A stretch of 64,000 bases of DNA from Caballeronia sp. SEWSISQ10-4 2 (GCF_030464885.1 NZ_JALPRJ010000016.1:62001-126000), one strand, 5' to 3'; shown: positions 43,247-53,069, numbered from the stretch's first letter. Translations and numbers: made by a program. The notes: generated by a model from the letters alone, not told the origin.

Positions 43247-45010
43247 ATGGCGCCCGACGACATTCTTCAATACTACAAACGTGAGCTCTCGTACCTGCGC
43301 ACGCAGGGCGCCGACTTTGCGCAGCGATATCCGAAGGTCGCCGCACGCCTCGCGCTGCACGGCACCGAATCGCTTGATCCGCACACGGAGCGTCTGATCG
43401 AGGCGACCGCGTTTCTCGCCGCCCGTGTTCATCGCGATCTTGATCAGGCGTTTCCGCAAATTGCCGGGGCATTGCTCGAGAACGTCTGTCCTTCACTGGT
43501 GCAGACAATTCCGTCGATGACCATCGCGCAGTTCGATCTCGATCTCACTCAGGGAAAGGTGACAGCGGGGTTTCGTGTGCCGCGTCACACGGGTCTTGCC
43601 GCCCGCACCGAAAAAGGAGAGTCGTGCCGCTTTCGCACTGCATGGGACACCGTGCTGTGGCCGTTAAAGATCAGCCGGGCGGTCTTCGGCGAGGACGCGA
43701 CGCTGTGCCTCACGCTTGAATGCGAGGCGGGAGTCGACTTCTCGGAACTCGACCTGACGCAGTTGCGCATCCACCTGCACGGGGACTGGATGGTGACGAT
43801 GCCGCTCTATGAGCTGCTCGTGTCGGGCGTGACCGATGTCTCGTTGCGTCCGGCGCAGGGGCCGGCGGTGATGCTGTCGCCGTCCTCATGGCGCGAGGTT
43901 GGTTACGCCGAAGAGGACAGCGTGCTGCCGCAGCCGTCGCACGCGCATCCGGCGTATGGGCTGATGCAGGAGTATTTTGCATTCCCGCGCAAGTTTCATT
44001 TCTTCGACTTGAGTTTGCCCGCCGGTCGTCTGGGTACGGGCCGCACCTGCGACGTCGTGCTGCATCTGGACCACGTGCCGCGCGGACTCGGCATGCTTGG
44101 CGCACCGCATTTCAGGCTCGGCTGCACGCCGATCGTGAACCTGTTCTCGCAGACGAGCGAACCGGTCGTGATCGACCAGCGCACTTACGAATACCGGCTC
44201 GTCGCGGACCAGAAGCGCGAACCGGTCACGGAGATCCATTCGATCCTGTCGGTGGTCGTGTCCGATCCGGCCAAGGATCGAGCGACGACGCTGTCGTGTT
44301 TCACGGCGGCCGACCACATCGGCAGGAATGAGGCGGGCGGCGATTCGATGTTCTGGTTCGCCCGCCGCGAGCACAGCTTGCGCAGCAACGTGCCCGGCGT
44401 GGACGTGTACCTGGGTTTCGTCGATGCCAGCAACGTAACCGGCCAGCCCGATGCGCCGGTCGTCTACGCGAACGTGCTGTGCACCAACCGCCGGCTCGCC
44501 GAACAGGTGCCGGTCGGTGCACGCATGCTGGTTGAACGGGTGTCGCAGAACACGACTGTGCGCTGTCTTTATGAACCGACTGCGCAACGCAATCCGCCGC
44601 TCGGCAGCGACACGCTCTGGCGGCTGGTATCGCTGCTGACGCGCAACTATCACTCGCTGGTCAACGGGGCCACCGGTCAGCGCGAGCTGCAGGAGATGCT
44701 GCGCCTGTTCGCCTCGGAGGGACCGCGCGAGCAGGACCAGATTCGCGGCATCAGGAGCATCTCGGCGCGTAACGTCACGGCGCACGTGGGCGGTGAAGCG
44801 TGGCGCGGCTATTGCCGCGGCACGGAGGTGAGCGTCGAGTTCGATGCCGACGCGTTTGTCGGCGGCTCGCCGTTGCTGATGGGAGCGGTGCTTGCGCGCT
44901 TCTTCGCGATGTACACGTCGGTCAATTCCTTTGTACGGCTGGTAGTGCGCCGGGGAGACGAGATATGGAAGCAATGGGAGCCGATGACCGGTTGCCAGCA
45001 GCTGCTCTGA
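43247..45010 (+). CDS. tssF: T6SS baseplate protein TssF
   Basis: From the ATG at 43247, one base after the tssE stop, the product has 587 residues. MAPDDILQYYKRELSYLRTQ and the following FAQRYPKVAARLALHG are the TssF (VasA) N-terminal signature; FHFFDLSLPAGRLGTG and SVEFDADAFVGGSPLLMG occur further on. It forms the core of the baseplate wedge with TssG. It overlaps tssG by 46 bases. Confidence 0.94.
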   Translation: MAPDDILQYYKRELSYLRTQGADFAQRYPKVAARLALHGTESLDPHTERLIEATAFLAARVHRDLDQAFPQIAGALLENVCPSLVQTIPSMTIAQFDLDLTQGKVTAGFRVPRHTGLAARTEKGESCRFRTAWDTVLWPLKISRAVFGEDATLCLTLECEAGVDFSELDLTQLRIHLHGDWMVTMPLYELLVSGVTDVSLRPAQGPAVMLSPSSWREVGYAEEDSVLPQPSHAHPAYGLMQEYFAFPRKFHFFDLSLPAGRLGTGRTCDVVLHLDHVPRGLGMLGAPHFRLGCTPIVNLFSQTSEPVVIDQRTYEYRLVADQKREPVTEIHSILSVVVSDPAKDRATTLSCFTAADHIGRNEAGGDSMFWFARREHSLRSNVPGVDVYLGFVDASNVTGQPDAPVVYANVLCTNRRLAEQVPVGARMLVERVSQNTTVRCLYEPTAQRNPPLGSDTLWRLVSLLTRNYHSLVNGATGQRELQEMLRLFASEGPREQDQIRGIRSISARNVTAHVGGEAWRGYCRGTEVSVEFDADAFVGGSPLLMGAVLARFFAMYTSVNSFVRLVVRRGDEIWKQWEPMTGCQQLL

Positions 45011-46056
45011 TCGCTCGCCTGGTCGCGCAGCCGCAGGGTTTCGACCTGTTCCAGGCCATCCATTTGCTGGAGCGTGCGCAGCCATGGGCGCGGGCACTCG
45101 GGACCGGCGACGGCGCGGATGAAGCGGTGCGCCTGAAGGGGTACGTGTCACTCGCGTTCGAAGCCAGCGATATTCGCACGGTGCGTCGTCACGCGCTGCC
45201 GGACGTAGAAGAGACACCGCGCGAGACCTACATGCTGAGCACGCCAGTGATGACGCTCGCGGGCGCGAACGGCCCCTTGCCCCTGCCGTTCACGGAGATG
45301 GTGCTGGCGCGGCGCACGGCACGCGAGCCGGCAATGGCCGATCTCCTGGACATTTTCAATCATCGCTTCCTGTCGTTCCTGTACCGCAGCCGGCAGAAGC
45401 ATGCGCCGGGCCTGAGCGGCCGCGAGCCCGACGACGCCGCGCTTGCGGCCTGTCTCGACGCGCTCGGCAACCTCGGTCTGCACAGTGGCGAACGAGGTCC
45501 GCGAGGCGCGCGGCTCTGGCTTCGTCACGCTGGGTTGTTCGGCGGCGCGCCGCACTCGCTGACTGGGCTGCTTGCGCTGTTGTCCGACCGGCTTGGCGTA
45601 CGCGTGCGGGGCGCGCAGTTCGTTGGCGGCTGGCGTGAGATCGATGCACGCGACACGCTTCGTCTTGCCCGCGCAGGCGCTCGCGCGCCGCGTCTCGGCG
45701 GCCTTGCCGTGCTCGGGCGGCGTAGCTGGGATCAGGCGGCGGGTATTCGTATCGAATTTCTTGATCTTGATCCCGCGCGCTTCACGGCACTGTTGCCGGG
45801 CGGCGGCGCGCATGAAACGGCTGCGTGGCTGATTCGCTGTTATCTCCAGCAGGACCTCGACGTCCAGTTCCTGCTGCAACCCGGGTCGCCACGCGCGGCC
45901 TGCACTGTGGGCGGTACGTCGGCGGCCCGGCTCGGTTGGACGTCGTGGCTTGCGAGCCGGCGCGGCGACGCAGGCGAAGTTAGCGCAGCGCGGCCCGCGC
46001 CGGTTCGGCTCAGCTTGCGCGCAGCGGCTGCCGTTGCGCCCATGCGGCATACATAA
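44965..46056 (+). CDS. tssG: T6SS baseplate protein TssG
   Basis: From the ATG at 44965 (GGGGAGA upstream, inside the end of tssF) the product has 363 residues. The N-terminus AALIARLVAQPQGFDLFQAI, then LLDIFNHRFLSFLYRSRQKH are characteristic of TssG (VasB). It bridges TssF and TssK in the wedge. The overlap with tssF implies translational coupling. Confidence 0.93.
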   Translation: MEAMGADDRLPAAALIARLVAQPQGFDLFQAIHLLERAQPWARALGTGDGADEAVRLKGYVSLAFEASDIRTVRRHALPDVEETPRETYMLSTPVMTLAGANGPLPLPFTEMVLARRTAREPAMADLLDIFNHRFLSFLYRSRQKHAPGLSGREPDDAALAACLDALGNLGLHSGERGPRGARLWLRHAGLFGGAPHSLTGLLALLSDRLGVRVRGAQFVGGWREIDARDTLRLARAGARAPRLGGLAVLGRRSWDQAAGIRIEFLDLDPARFTALLPGGGAHETAAWLIRCYLQQDLDVQFLLQPGSPRAACTVGGTSAARLGWTSWLASRRGDAGEVSAARPAPVRLSLRAAAAVAPMRHT

Positions 46057-46077
46057 AGATAAAGCGACCAATCACTT

Positions 46078-48798
46078 ATGGATATCGATATTCGCACGTT
46101 GTTGAGCCGGCTCAATCCGGTATGCAAGCACGCTATGGAACTGGCCGCGCAACTCTGCGTGCGGCAGACCCACTACAACGTGGATGTAGAGCATTTGCTG
46201 CTGCAACTGCTCGAGTCCGATGCGCCCGACCTGCGCGCGATCCTCGAGCGTTTCAACGTGCCGGCGGCGAACGTCATCGCCCAGTTGCAAAAAACGGTCG
46301 ATCAGTTCAAGCGCGGCAATGGCCGCACGCCGGCGTTGTCGCCGAATTTTTCGCCGCTGTTCCAGGAGGCGTGGCTGCTGAGTTCGATATTGCTCGGCGA
46401 GCAGCAGGTCCGCTCGGGCACGATCCTGCTGGCACTGCTCGAAGTCGATAGCCTGCGCGCAATGCTGCTCGATTCAGCGCCCGCGTTGCTGGCCATCCCG
46501 CGCGCAAGCTTGCGTGATGCGCTGGCCACTGTGCTTGCGGGTTCATCGGAAGACGGTGGACGGGCTTCGGCTCCGGTCCTTGCAGCGGGGGCCGCTCAAA
46601 CATCCGCCGCGCAGGCTTCGATGCCGGTCATGCCGCCGGGCGCCGCGCCGGGTGGCAACGGCCGTGGTTCAGCGCTTGAACAATACACAGTCGACCTGAC
46701 CGCGCTCGCACGCGAAGGCGCAATCGATCCGATCTGCGGCCGCGATGCAGAAATCCGTCAGTTGATCGACGTGCTGTTGCGCCGCCGCCAGAATAATCCG
46801 ATCCTGACCGGAGAAGCCGGCGTCGGCAAGACGGCTGTCGTTGAAGGGTTCGCGCAGCGCATCGTGCAGGGGCAGGTGCCGCCCGCGCTCGTCAACGTCT
46901 GCGTGCGTTCGCTCGACCTCGCGTTGCTGCAGGCAGGCGCCGGCGTGAAGGGCGAATTCGAGAACCGGCTGAAGTCTGTGATCGCGGAGGTGAAGGCTTC
47001 ACCCGTGCCGGTGATTCTCTTTATCGATGAAGCGCATCAGTTGATCGGCGCGGGCGGCAGCGAAGGCCAGGGCGATGCGGCCAACCTGCTCAAGCCGGCG
47101 CTTGCGCGCGGCGAGCTGCGCACGATTGCGGCCACCACATGGGCCGAATACAAGAAATACGTCGAGCGCGATCCGGCGCTCGCGCGGCGCTTCCAGGTCG
47201 TCAAGGTCGAGGAGCCGAGCGAAGCCGTTGCGATTGAGATGTTGCGCGGCATGGTCGCCAAGCTGTCTCTGCATCACGGCGTCGAGATTCTCGACGAGGC
47301 CGTGCGCGACGCGGTGAAACTTTCGCATCGCTACATCTCGGGACGCCAGTTGCCGGACAAGGCGATCAGCGTGCTCGATACCGCTTGCGCGCGCGTCGCG
47401 ATCGGCCAGAGCGGCGTGCCTGAAGAGATCGAGGCGCTCGGCCGCGCGATCGAGTCGGGCGAGAACCAGTTGCGTATCCTGCTCCACGAAGCTGCCACGG
47501 GTGCGGACCATGACGACGCCATCAGTGCACTCGCGGTTCAGCTCGAAGAGCGCAGCGCGCAGCATGCCCGCCTCACCGACAAGCTCGCCACCGAACGGCG
47601 TGCCGTCGATGAAATCCTCGCGTGGCGAAGCAAGATCGCGCGGCATCTGGCCGGACAGGAGCAAACGAACGAAGCCGAGAGCGAAGGCGAGGATGGCGCA
47701 TCCTTGCGCGCCAATCTCGGTCGCCTGGAGAAGGGTCTCGAAGCGGTCCAGAGCGATGAACCGATGGTGCCCGTCTGCGTCGATTCAGGCATGGTCGCGA
47801 GCGTGATTTCCGGCTGGACCGGCATTCCGGTCGGCAGCATGCTTGCCGACGAACTGCACACGGTCCTCTATCTGCAGGACAAGCTTGCCGAACGTGTAGT
47901 CGGCCAGGACGAGGCGCTTGATGCGATCGCGCGGCGCGTGCGCACGTTCCGCGCCGATCTCGATGACCCAGGCAAACCGGTCGGCGTATTCCTGCTGGTC
48001 GGGCCGAGCGGTGTCGGCAAGACGGAGACGGCCGCGGCGCTTGCCGACATGTTGTACGGTGGCGAGCGCAACATGATCACCGTCAACATGTCCGAGTTCC
48101 AGGAGGCGCATAGCGTCTCCGGCCTCAAGGGTGCGCCGCCGGGTTATGTCGGCTACGGGCGCGGTGGCGTGCTGACCGAAGCGGTGCGGCGCCGCCCCTA
48201 TAGCGTCGTGCTTCTCGACGAAATGGAAAAGGCTCACCCGGATGTGCTCGAACTGTTCTTCCAGGTCTTCGATAAGGGTGTGATGGAAGACGGCGAAGGC
48301 GTGTCGATCGACTTCAAGAACACGCTGATCCTGCTGACATCGAATGCCGCGCAGGACGTCATCACCGAGGCGTGCCAGGGTGGTCGACGGCCGCCGCCTG
48401 AAGTGCTGATCGAGCGTCTGAGACCCGCGCTGCTCAAGCAGTTCAGCCCGGCGTTTCTCGGCCGCCTTGTGCTCGTGCCGTACTACCACTTGGGCGACGC
48501 ACAGATTACGTCGATCGTGAACCTGAAGCTCACGCGGCTTGCCCAGCGCTTCGAGCGCAATCATCACGCACGCCTCACGTGGAACGATGAGTTCGCGCAG
48601 GTCATCACCGAGCGCTGCAAGGAAGTGGACAGCGGCGCACGCAATGTCGATCACATCCTTACGCATTCGGTGTTGCCTGAACTTGCGCGTGAAGTGCTCG
48701 AGCGCATTTCGGTAGCCGAACCGTTTGGCGGTGTGCATCTCGCCTTCACGCCAGCTGGCGGCATTGCGTTGCGCTTCGTGCCGCGCGAGGAGAGCTGA
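46078..48798 (+). CDS. clpV: T6SS sheath-recycling AAA+ ATPase ClpV (TssH)
   Basis: A 906-residue Hsp100 protein that unfolds contracted sheath. The N-terminal Clp-N repeats (about 10-150) bind TssC. The first AAA+ domain has Walker A GEAGVGKTAVVEG (about residue 244) and Walker B VILFIDEAHQLIGAGG; a middle coiled-coil domain (about 440-560) follows; and the second AAA+ has GPSGVGKTETAAALA (about 641) with LLDEMEKAHPDVLELFFQVF. Length and C-terminal form fit ClpV rather than ClpB. Confidence 0.95.
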   Translation: MDIDIRTLLSRLNPVCKHAMELAAQLCVRQTHYNVDVEHLLLQLLESDAPDLRAILERFNVPAANVIAQLQKTVDQFKRGNGRTPALSPNFSPLFQEAWLLSSILLGEQQVRSGTILLALLEVDSLRAMLLDSAPALLAIPRASLRDALATVLAGSSEDGGRASAPVLAAGAAQTSAAQASMPVMPPGAAPGGNGRGSALEQYTVDLTALAREGAIDPICGRDAEIRQLIDVLLRRRQNNPILTGEAGVGKTAVVEGFAQRIVQGQVPPALVNVCVRSLDLALLQAGAGVKGEFENRLKSVIAEVKASPVPVILFIDEAHQLIGAGGSEGQGDAANLLKPALARGELRTIAATTWAEYKKYVERDPALARRFQVVKVEEPSEAVAIEMLRGMVAKLSLHHGVEILDEAVRDAVKLSHRYISGRQLPDKAISVLDTACARVAIGQSGVPEEIEALGRAIESGENQLRILLHEAATGADHDDAISALAVQLEERSAQHARLTDKLATERRAVDEILAWRSKIARHLAGQEQTNEAESEGEDGASLRANLGRLEKGLEAVQSDEPMVPVCVDSGMVASVISGWTGIPVGSMLADELHTVLYLQDKLAERVVGQDEALDAIARRVRTFRADLDDPGKPVGVFLLVGPSGVGKTETAAALADMLYGGERNMITVNMSEFQEAHSVSGLKGAPPGYVGYGRGGVLTEAVRRRPYSVVLLDEMEKAHPDVLELFFQVFDKGVMEDGEGVSIDFKNTLILLTSNAAQDVITEACQGGRRPPPEVLIERLRPALLKQFSPAFLGRLVLVPYYHLGDAQITSIVNLKLTRLAQRFERNHHARLTWNDEFAQVITERCKEVDSGARNVDHILTHSVLPELAREVLERISVAEPFGGVHLAFTPAGGIALRFVPREES

Positions 48799-48799
48799 C

Positions 48800-50710
48800 G
48801 TGAGCGATGTGACGGACGTGACGGCAACCCAGCTCGGCAGCTTGCTTTCGGTCAGCACGCCGTTCGGCGCGGATGTGCTGCTGCTCGAAGGCTTCGGTGG
48901 CCGCGAGGCGATCTCGGAACCGTTCCGTTTCCATCTGCGCATGCGCTCGTCGAACAAGCTGCTCGACCCTCAGGTAATCGTCGGCAAGAGCGTGACCGTG
49001 ACGCTGCAGGCATTGCCCGGACCAAGCCGTTTCTTCAATGGCATCGTCACGCGTTTTGCGCAGGTAGGCGCAAACGCGCAGGAGGGGTTTTATTCGGCTG
49101 AGATGGCCCCGACGCTGTGGTTGCTCGCGCTTGGCAGCAACCGTGTGATCTACCAGAAACAGAGCGCACTCGACATTGTCACGACGCTGCTGTCAGGCGC
49201 AGGCGTGACGGTCGAGTCACGCGTGACAGGCAGCTACGCGGTGCGCGACTACTGCGTGCAGTACGACGAGAGTGCCTTGCAGTTCATCTCTCGGCTGATG
49301 GAAGAAGAGGGTATCTTTTACTTTTTCACGTTCGCCAACGGCACGCACACGATGGTGCTCGCGGACAGCCCCTCGGCGCACCATGCCGGCGAGGACTGCG
49401 CGCAGCTCTGGTTCTCAAGCGATTCGGCCGCGCACGCAGATATCAAACGCATCCGCGCGTTTGAAATGTCGACCGGACTCGTGGAAGCCGAGCATATTGT
49501 GGCCGACTACGACTATACGAACGCAGCGATTTTGAGCGCGAATTCGACGGTCTCGGGCAGCGCCGCGAGCGGTAGCCGCTACACCTTTCCGGGCCGCTAC
49601 GCCACGGCTGCGGACGGTACCAAAACGGCGAGCCTGCGGCTCGCAGCGCAGCAGATGGACCAGCGCATTGGCCGCGGCAGCAGCGCCTGCTACAGCCTCT
49701 CGGCCGGCACGACTTTCACGCTGGGCGGCCACGCCAACAGTGCGCTTAACGTGCCGTACGCCGTGCGCGCCGTGACCCATAGCGCGTCGAGCGGCGAGTA
49801 TGACAACGAGTTCGAGGTGTTTCCGTTGTCGGTGCCGTTCCGCCCGCCGCTTGTCACGCCGCGCCCCGTCGTAGCGGGGACGCACACGGCGCTTGTCGCC
49901 GGCTCGTCCGGCGAAGAGATCTGGACCGATGCGTACGGCCGCATCAAGCTCAAATTCCATTGGGATCGCACAGCCGGCGCCGACGAGAACAGCTCATGCT
50001 GGGTGCGGGTGGCGCAGACGGTCGCGGGGCAGGGTTGGGGGCATTTGTTCCTGCCGCGCGTGGGCCAGGAGGTGATCGTGAGCTACGTGGACGGCGACCC
50101 CGACCGGCCGCTCGTCACCGGCAGCGTCTACAACAAGCAGGACACGCTGCCCGTCGGCCTGCCGTCGCTGCAGACGCAGAGCGTGATCCGGTCGCGTTCA
50201 TCGAAGGGAGGCACGGCGGGCAACGAGATTCGCATGGACGACAAGCTCAAGAGTGAGGAGCTGTACTTCCATGCGCAGAAGGACATGAACGTGTCGATCG
50301 AGAACGCGCTTTCGACCACGGTGATCGCGGGCGCCGAGACCCACACGATCCAGAAGGGCGACCGCACGATCGACGTGCAGACCGGCAAGGAGACGCACAC
50401 CGTCAAAGGCACGCGTGCGCTTGACGTGACCGGCGACGAGACCCACACGAATCACGCCGCATTTACGCAAAACGTTACGGGCAGCTACACGCTGAAGGTC
50501 AGCGGCAATCTTGTCATCGACGTGAGCGGCTCGATCAGCATCAAGGCCGGGACATCGATGCAGAACCAGGCCGGCACCACCCTTGGCAACAAGGCGGGAA
50601 CGACCCTCACCAATGAAGGACTGGAAGTGCAGAGCAAGGCGTCGACGACGCAGACCGTCGACGGCGGCGCGATGCTCGCGCTCAAGGGCGCGCTCATCAA
50701 GCTGAACTGA
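48800..50710 (+). CDS. vgrG: T6SS spike protein VgrG (TssI)
   Basis: From the GTG at 48800, two bases after the clpV stop, the product has 636 residues. The gp27-like part (about 1-370) includes YQKQSALDIVTTLLSGAGVT and VQYDESALQFISRLMEEEGI; the gp5-like OB part has DAYGRIKLKFHWDR and CWVRVAQTVAGQGWGHLFLP. The C-terminal beta-helix spike carries repeated short units with Gly/Thr (ETHTIQKGDRTIDVQTGKET and onward). No extra enzymatic C-terminal domain is present, so cargo is expected from neighbouring genes. Its stop is eight bases before the YwqK-like gene. Confidence 0.95.
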   Translation: MSDVTDVTATQLGSLLSVSTPFGADVLLLEGFGGREAISEPFRFHLRMRSSNKLLDPQVIVGKSVTVTLQALPGPSRFFNGIVTRFAQVGANAQEGFYSAEMAPTLWLLALGSNRVIYQKQSALDIVTTLLSGAGVTVESRVTGSYAVRDYCVQYDESALQFISRLMEEEGIFYFFTFANGTHTMVLADSPSAHHAGEDCAQLWFSSDSAAHADIKRIRAFEMSTGLVEAEHIVADYDYTNAAILSANSTVSGSAASGSRYTFPGRYATAADGTKTASLRLAAQQMDQRIGRGSSACYSLSAGTTFTLGGHANSALNVPYAVRAVTHSASSGEYDNEFEVFPLSVPFRPPLVTPRPVVAGTHTALVAGSSGEEIWTDAYGRIKLKFHWDRTAGADENSSCWVRVAQTVAGQGWGHLFLPRVGQEVIVSYVDGDPDRPLVTGSVYNKQDTLPVGLPSLQTQSVIRSRSSKGGTAGNEIRMDDKLKSEELYFHAQKDMNVSIENALSTTVIAGAETHTIQKGDRTIDVQTGKETHTVKGTRALDVTGDETHTNHAAFTQNVTGSYTLKVSGNLVIDVSGSISIKAGTSMQNQAGTTLGNKAGTTLTNEGLEVQSKASTTQTVDGGAMLALKGALIKLN

Positions 50711-50718
50711 GATATCTC

Positions 50719-51456
50719 ATGAGCGATTCCCCGTCCGCATCAGCCATGCCTCTCGCGCCAGCCGCGTCTGGAGTACATGCGCCGGCGCCGACCGTGATCG
50801 AGGAGCGTGATGCAGCGGGGCAAGTGGTTTGCCGCACGTCGCTGCTGGGCGGCGTGCCGCACGGCGAGATGATCCGCTACGGAGCGGGTGGCCTACCGCT
50901 GCTGGAGGCGCATTACATCGGTGGCGAGCTCTGCGGTCCGGTGCGCATCTTCGATGCAAACGGTGCGCTCATTCAGGAAGCGTCGTATGCCGCCGGCCGC
51001 CTGCACGGCGTGACAACGCTGTATCAGGACGGCCGGGTCGCGGCGCGCCGGCATTACGCGCTCGGCGTGCTACATGGTGAGAGTGTGTCGTACGCACCGT
51101 CCGGGCTCGCGACCTCGCGGCTTCACTACGAAGCCGGGAAGCTCGAGCGCGAAGCGGTGTACCTGCACGACGGCGCGATAGTGCGCCGCGCGCACTATCG
51201 CGCGGGTTTGCTCGAAGGCGAGATGCGCGATTACGCGGGTAGTGGCGCGCTGGTGCAGAGCTCGTCGTATCAGCACGATCTGCTGCATGGCACGGTGCGC
51301 CGCTTCGGCCCTGACGGCCAGGTCCGCGAGGAACGCCGTTACGCGAAGGGCAAGCCGCAAGGCGATTGGCGCACCGTGACCGCAGCGGCGCCGCAGGAAG
51401 ATGCGATTGGCGCGCCACGCCTCGTCAAGCATCTAGAGAAATGGGTGAGGGGCTGA
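50719..51456 (+). CDS. YwqK/MORN-repeat protein of the T6SS spike block
   Basis: A 245-residue protein made of about eight repeats with the pattern (H/Y)GxxxxYxxxGxxxxxxxYxxGxLxG, e.g. GVPHGEMIRYGAGGLPLLEA and GRLHGVTTLYQDGRVAARRH. This is the YwqK/MORN type, annotated as antitoxin in some systems but found beside VgrG genes in Burkholderia T6SS loci. It has no signal peptide. It lies between vgrG and the PAAR-like gene with 8-bp and 1-bp spacings. Plausible roles are effector adaptor/chaperone, immunity protein or spike-associated cargo; the sequence does not choose. Confidence 0.75.
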   Translation: MSDSPSASAMPLAPAASGVHAPAPTVIEERDAAGQVVCRTSLLGGVPHGEMIRYGAGGLPLLEAHYIGGELCGPVRIFDANGALIQEASYAAGRLHGVTTLYQDGRVAARRHYALGVLHGESVSYAPSGLATSRLHYEAGKLEREAVYLHDGAIVRRAHYRAGLLEGEMRDYAGSGALVQSSSYQHDLLHGTVRRFGPDGQVREERRYAKGKPQGDWRTVTAAAPQEDAIGAPRLVKHLEKWVRG

Positions 51457-51457
51457 C

Positions 51458-51844
51458 ATGGGCATTCAGGTGACTGCGGGAACGACGTTGCAATGCAGCT
51501 TCGGCGCGGCTCCCGCCACGTTGAGCGTGCTGCCGGCTACCGGCGTGCTCGCGGGCGCACCGGCGGCGACCGTGATGGACCACGTGCCGATGCTCAACAT
51601 CATGCCGTTCGGCGCATGCAGTTGCACGGCCAATCCGATGGTCGCGGCGGCCACGGCGGCGGCGCTTGGCGCACTGACGCCGATGCCGTGCATACCGGTG
51701 ACGCCGGCGCCGTGGGTGCCCGGCTCGCCCACTGTGCTGATCGGCAATTTTCCGGCACTGCAGGACGCTTCGAAACTGATGTGTGCATGGGGCGGCGTGA
51801 TCGCGATCGTCGCGCCCGCCCAGTTCACCACTTTGATTCCCTGA
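51458..51844 (+). CDS. DUF4280 PAAR-like spike-tip protein
   Basis: A 128-residue protein with the DUF4280 pattern: MGIQVTAGTTLQCSFGAAPA, then NIMPFGACSCTANPMVAAAT, MPCIPVTPAPWVPGSP and KLMCAWGGVI. Such proteins are PAAR-like and cap the VgrG spike; the spaced cysteines probably bind a metal or stabilise the tip. There is no C-terminal toxin extension. It begins one base after the YwqK-like stop. Confidence 0.85.
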   Translation: MGIQVTAGTTLQCSFGAAPATLSVLPATGVLAGAPAATVMDHVPMLNIMPFGACSCTANPMVAAATAAALGALTPMPCIPVTPAPWVPGSPTVLIGNFPALQDASKLMCAWGGVIAIVAPAQFTTLIP

Positions 51845-51856
51845 GGACGACGCACG

Positions 51857-52099
51857 ATGCCCTACGTTTTTTCGATGACCTCGCGGATGGTGAGCATCGC
51901 GGTGAGCTGTGCGCTGCTGCTGTGCGTGCTGCTGTTCCTGCTGGGCTTCGAGATCGGTGCGCGCTTCGTGGTTCCTGCTCCGCAGGCGCCGGCTACGTCT
52001 GCTGTCTCTTCGGGTGCTCTCGTGCAGACACCGTCGAGCGCCGGCAGTGATTCGGCTCCGGTCGCTTCATCGGCTTCATCCACCCCTTCCACCAACTGA
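51857..52099 (+). CDS. Small membrane-anchored protein of the T6SS accessory block
   Basis: An 80-residue protein with one transmembrane segment (about residues 12-35, IAVSCALLLCVLLFLLGFEI) followed by a Pro/Ala/Ser-rich tail with no clear fold. It probably faces the periplasm from the inner membrane. Spacing is 12 bp after the PAAR-like gene and 13 bp before the binding-protein gene, so it belongs to the operon. Function unknown; immunity or a small adaptor of the amino-acid module are possibilities. Confidence 0.65.
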   Translation: MPYVFSMTSRMVSIAVSCALLLCVLLFLLGFEIGARFVVPAPQAPATSAVSSGALVQTPSSAGSDSAPVASSASSTPSTN

Positions 52100-52112
52100 A
52101 CCGCCATTCGAC

Positions 52113-53069
52113 ATGTCGCTTTCGCTTTTACCTCTTGCTCGAGCGCACCAGCGGCGCGGCCGCGCCGCCCGGGCGCTGCTTCGCATGTGGCTTCGGGCCG
52201 CTGCCATGCTGGCGGTGCTCGCTGCCGGCGCGCCCGTTGCGGCTGCCGCTGCACCGGCTGCGCCAACTCCGGCCGCGTCCGCCGCCGTGCCTGTCACGAC
52301 GCCGACCGGACTCGTACGGATGCCTGACGGACGCCTGCTCGCGCCTGAATTTGCGCGCATCGTGAGTCGAGGCGAGCTCGTGGTGGCGGTACTCGGCGTT
52401 GACCAGCCACCGTTTTTCGAAGAACACAGCGGCCAGCTGACCGGCATCGATATCGACATCGCGAAGGAAATCGCGGCGAAGCTCGGCGTCAAGGTGAGCT
52501 TCAATCGCGATGCCAAAACGTTTGACGCGGTCGTCGACCTGCTCGCGAACGGCCAGGCGGATATGGCGGTCAGCAAGCTGTCGCGCACGCTGCCGCGCGC
52601 CCAGATCATCAGCTTCAGCACGCCCTATGTCCGGCTGCATCGCGCGTTGTTGCTGAACCGCGTGAAGTTCGCCCAGTTCGCACACGGCCGAGCTGTAACA
52701 GACGTGATCCGCACGTATGACGGCACCATGGGCGTGGTCATGAATTCATCGTATTCCGCCTACGTGCTGGCCAATTTCCCGCGCGCCCGCGTGACGAGTT
52801 ATCCGAGCTGGGCGGCAGCGCTCAAGGCGCTGGATGCAGGCGAGGTCACGGCTGCGTATCGCGACGAGTTCGAGGTCAAGCACGTGCTCAAGCAAGACCC
52901 GACGGCCTCGTTGCGGCTGCGAGTCGTCACGCTGGAAGACCTCGATGACACGATCGCGATTGGCGTGAACGTCAGCGCGCCGGCGCTGCTCGCGTACGTG
53001 AACCAGTTTCTCGCCGAGCGCAGCACGAAACTCGATGTGACCGCCTTGCTGCAGGCTTCGAATAACTGA
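52113..53069 (+). CDS. Periplasmic amino-acid-type solute-binding protein in the T6SS operon
   Basis: From the ATG at 52113 the product has 318 residues. A long, Arg- and Ala-rich N-terminus with a hydrophobic core (about 29-47) is the export signal. The family-3 solute-binding domain follows: VSRGELVVAVLGVDQPPFFE, GQLTGIDIDIAKEIAAKLGV, the hinge and substrate loop SKLSRTLPRAQIISFSTPYV (Arg expected to bind the alpha-carboxylate), and VTAAYRDEFEVKHV in lobe two. Family members bind polar amino acids for ABC importers. No ABC permease or ATPase is nearby; instead it is followed by a DAACS-like transporter, a racemase and a second transporter within the T6SS operon. Confidence 0.85.
   Translation: MSLSLLPLARAHQRRGRAARALLRMWLRAAAMLAVLAAGAPVAAAAAPAAPTPAASAAVPVTTPTGLVRMPDGRLLAPEFARIVSRGELVVAVLGVDQPPFFEEHSGQLTGIDIDIAKEIAAKLGVKVSFNRDAKTFDAVVDLLANGQADMAVSKLSRTLPRAQIISFSTPYVRLHRALLLNRVKFAQFAHGRAVTDVIRTYDGTMGVVMNSSYSAYVLANFPRARVTSYPSWAAALKALDAGEVTAAYRDEFEVKHVLKQDPTASLRLRVVTLEDLDDTIAIGVNVSAPALLAYVNQFLAERSTKLDVTALLQASNN

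Noticed and set aside
43886..45217. 443-codon minus-strand frame opposite tssF/tssG
   Set aside because: Shadow frame caused by GC3 bias; tssF and tssG are unmistakable on the other strand.
52113..53069. Component of an ordinary ABC amino-acid importer
   Set aside because: No permease or ATPase genes are nearby; its operon partners are DAACS-like transporters and T6SS genes.
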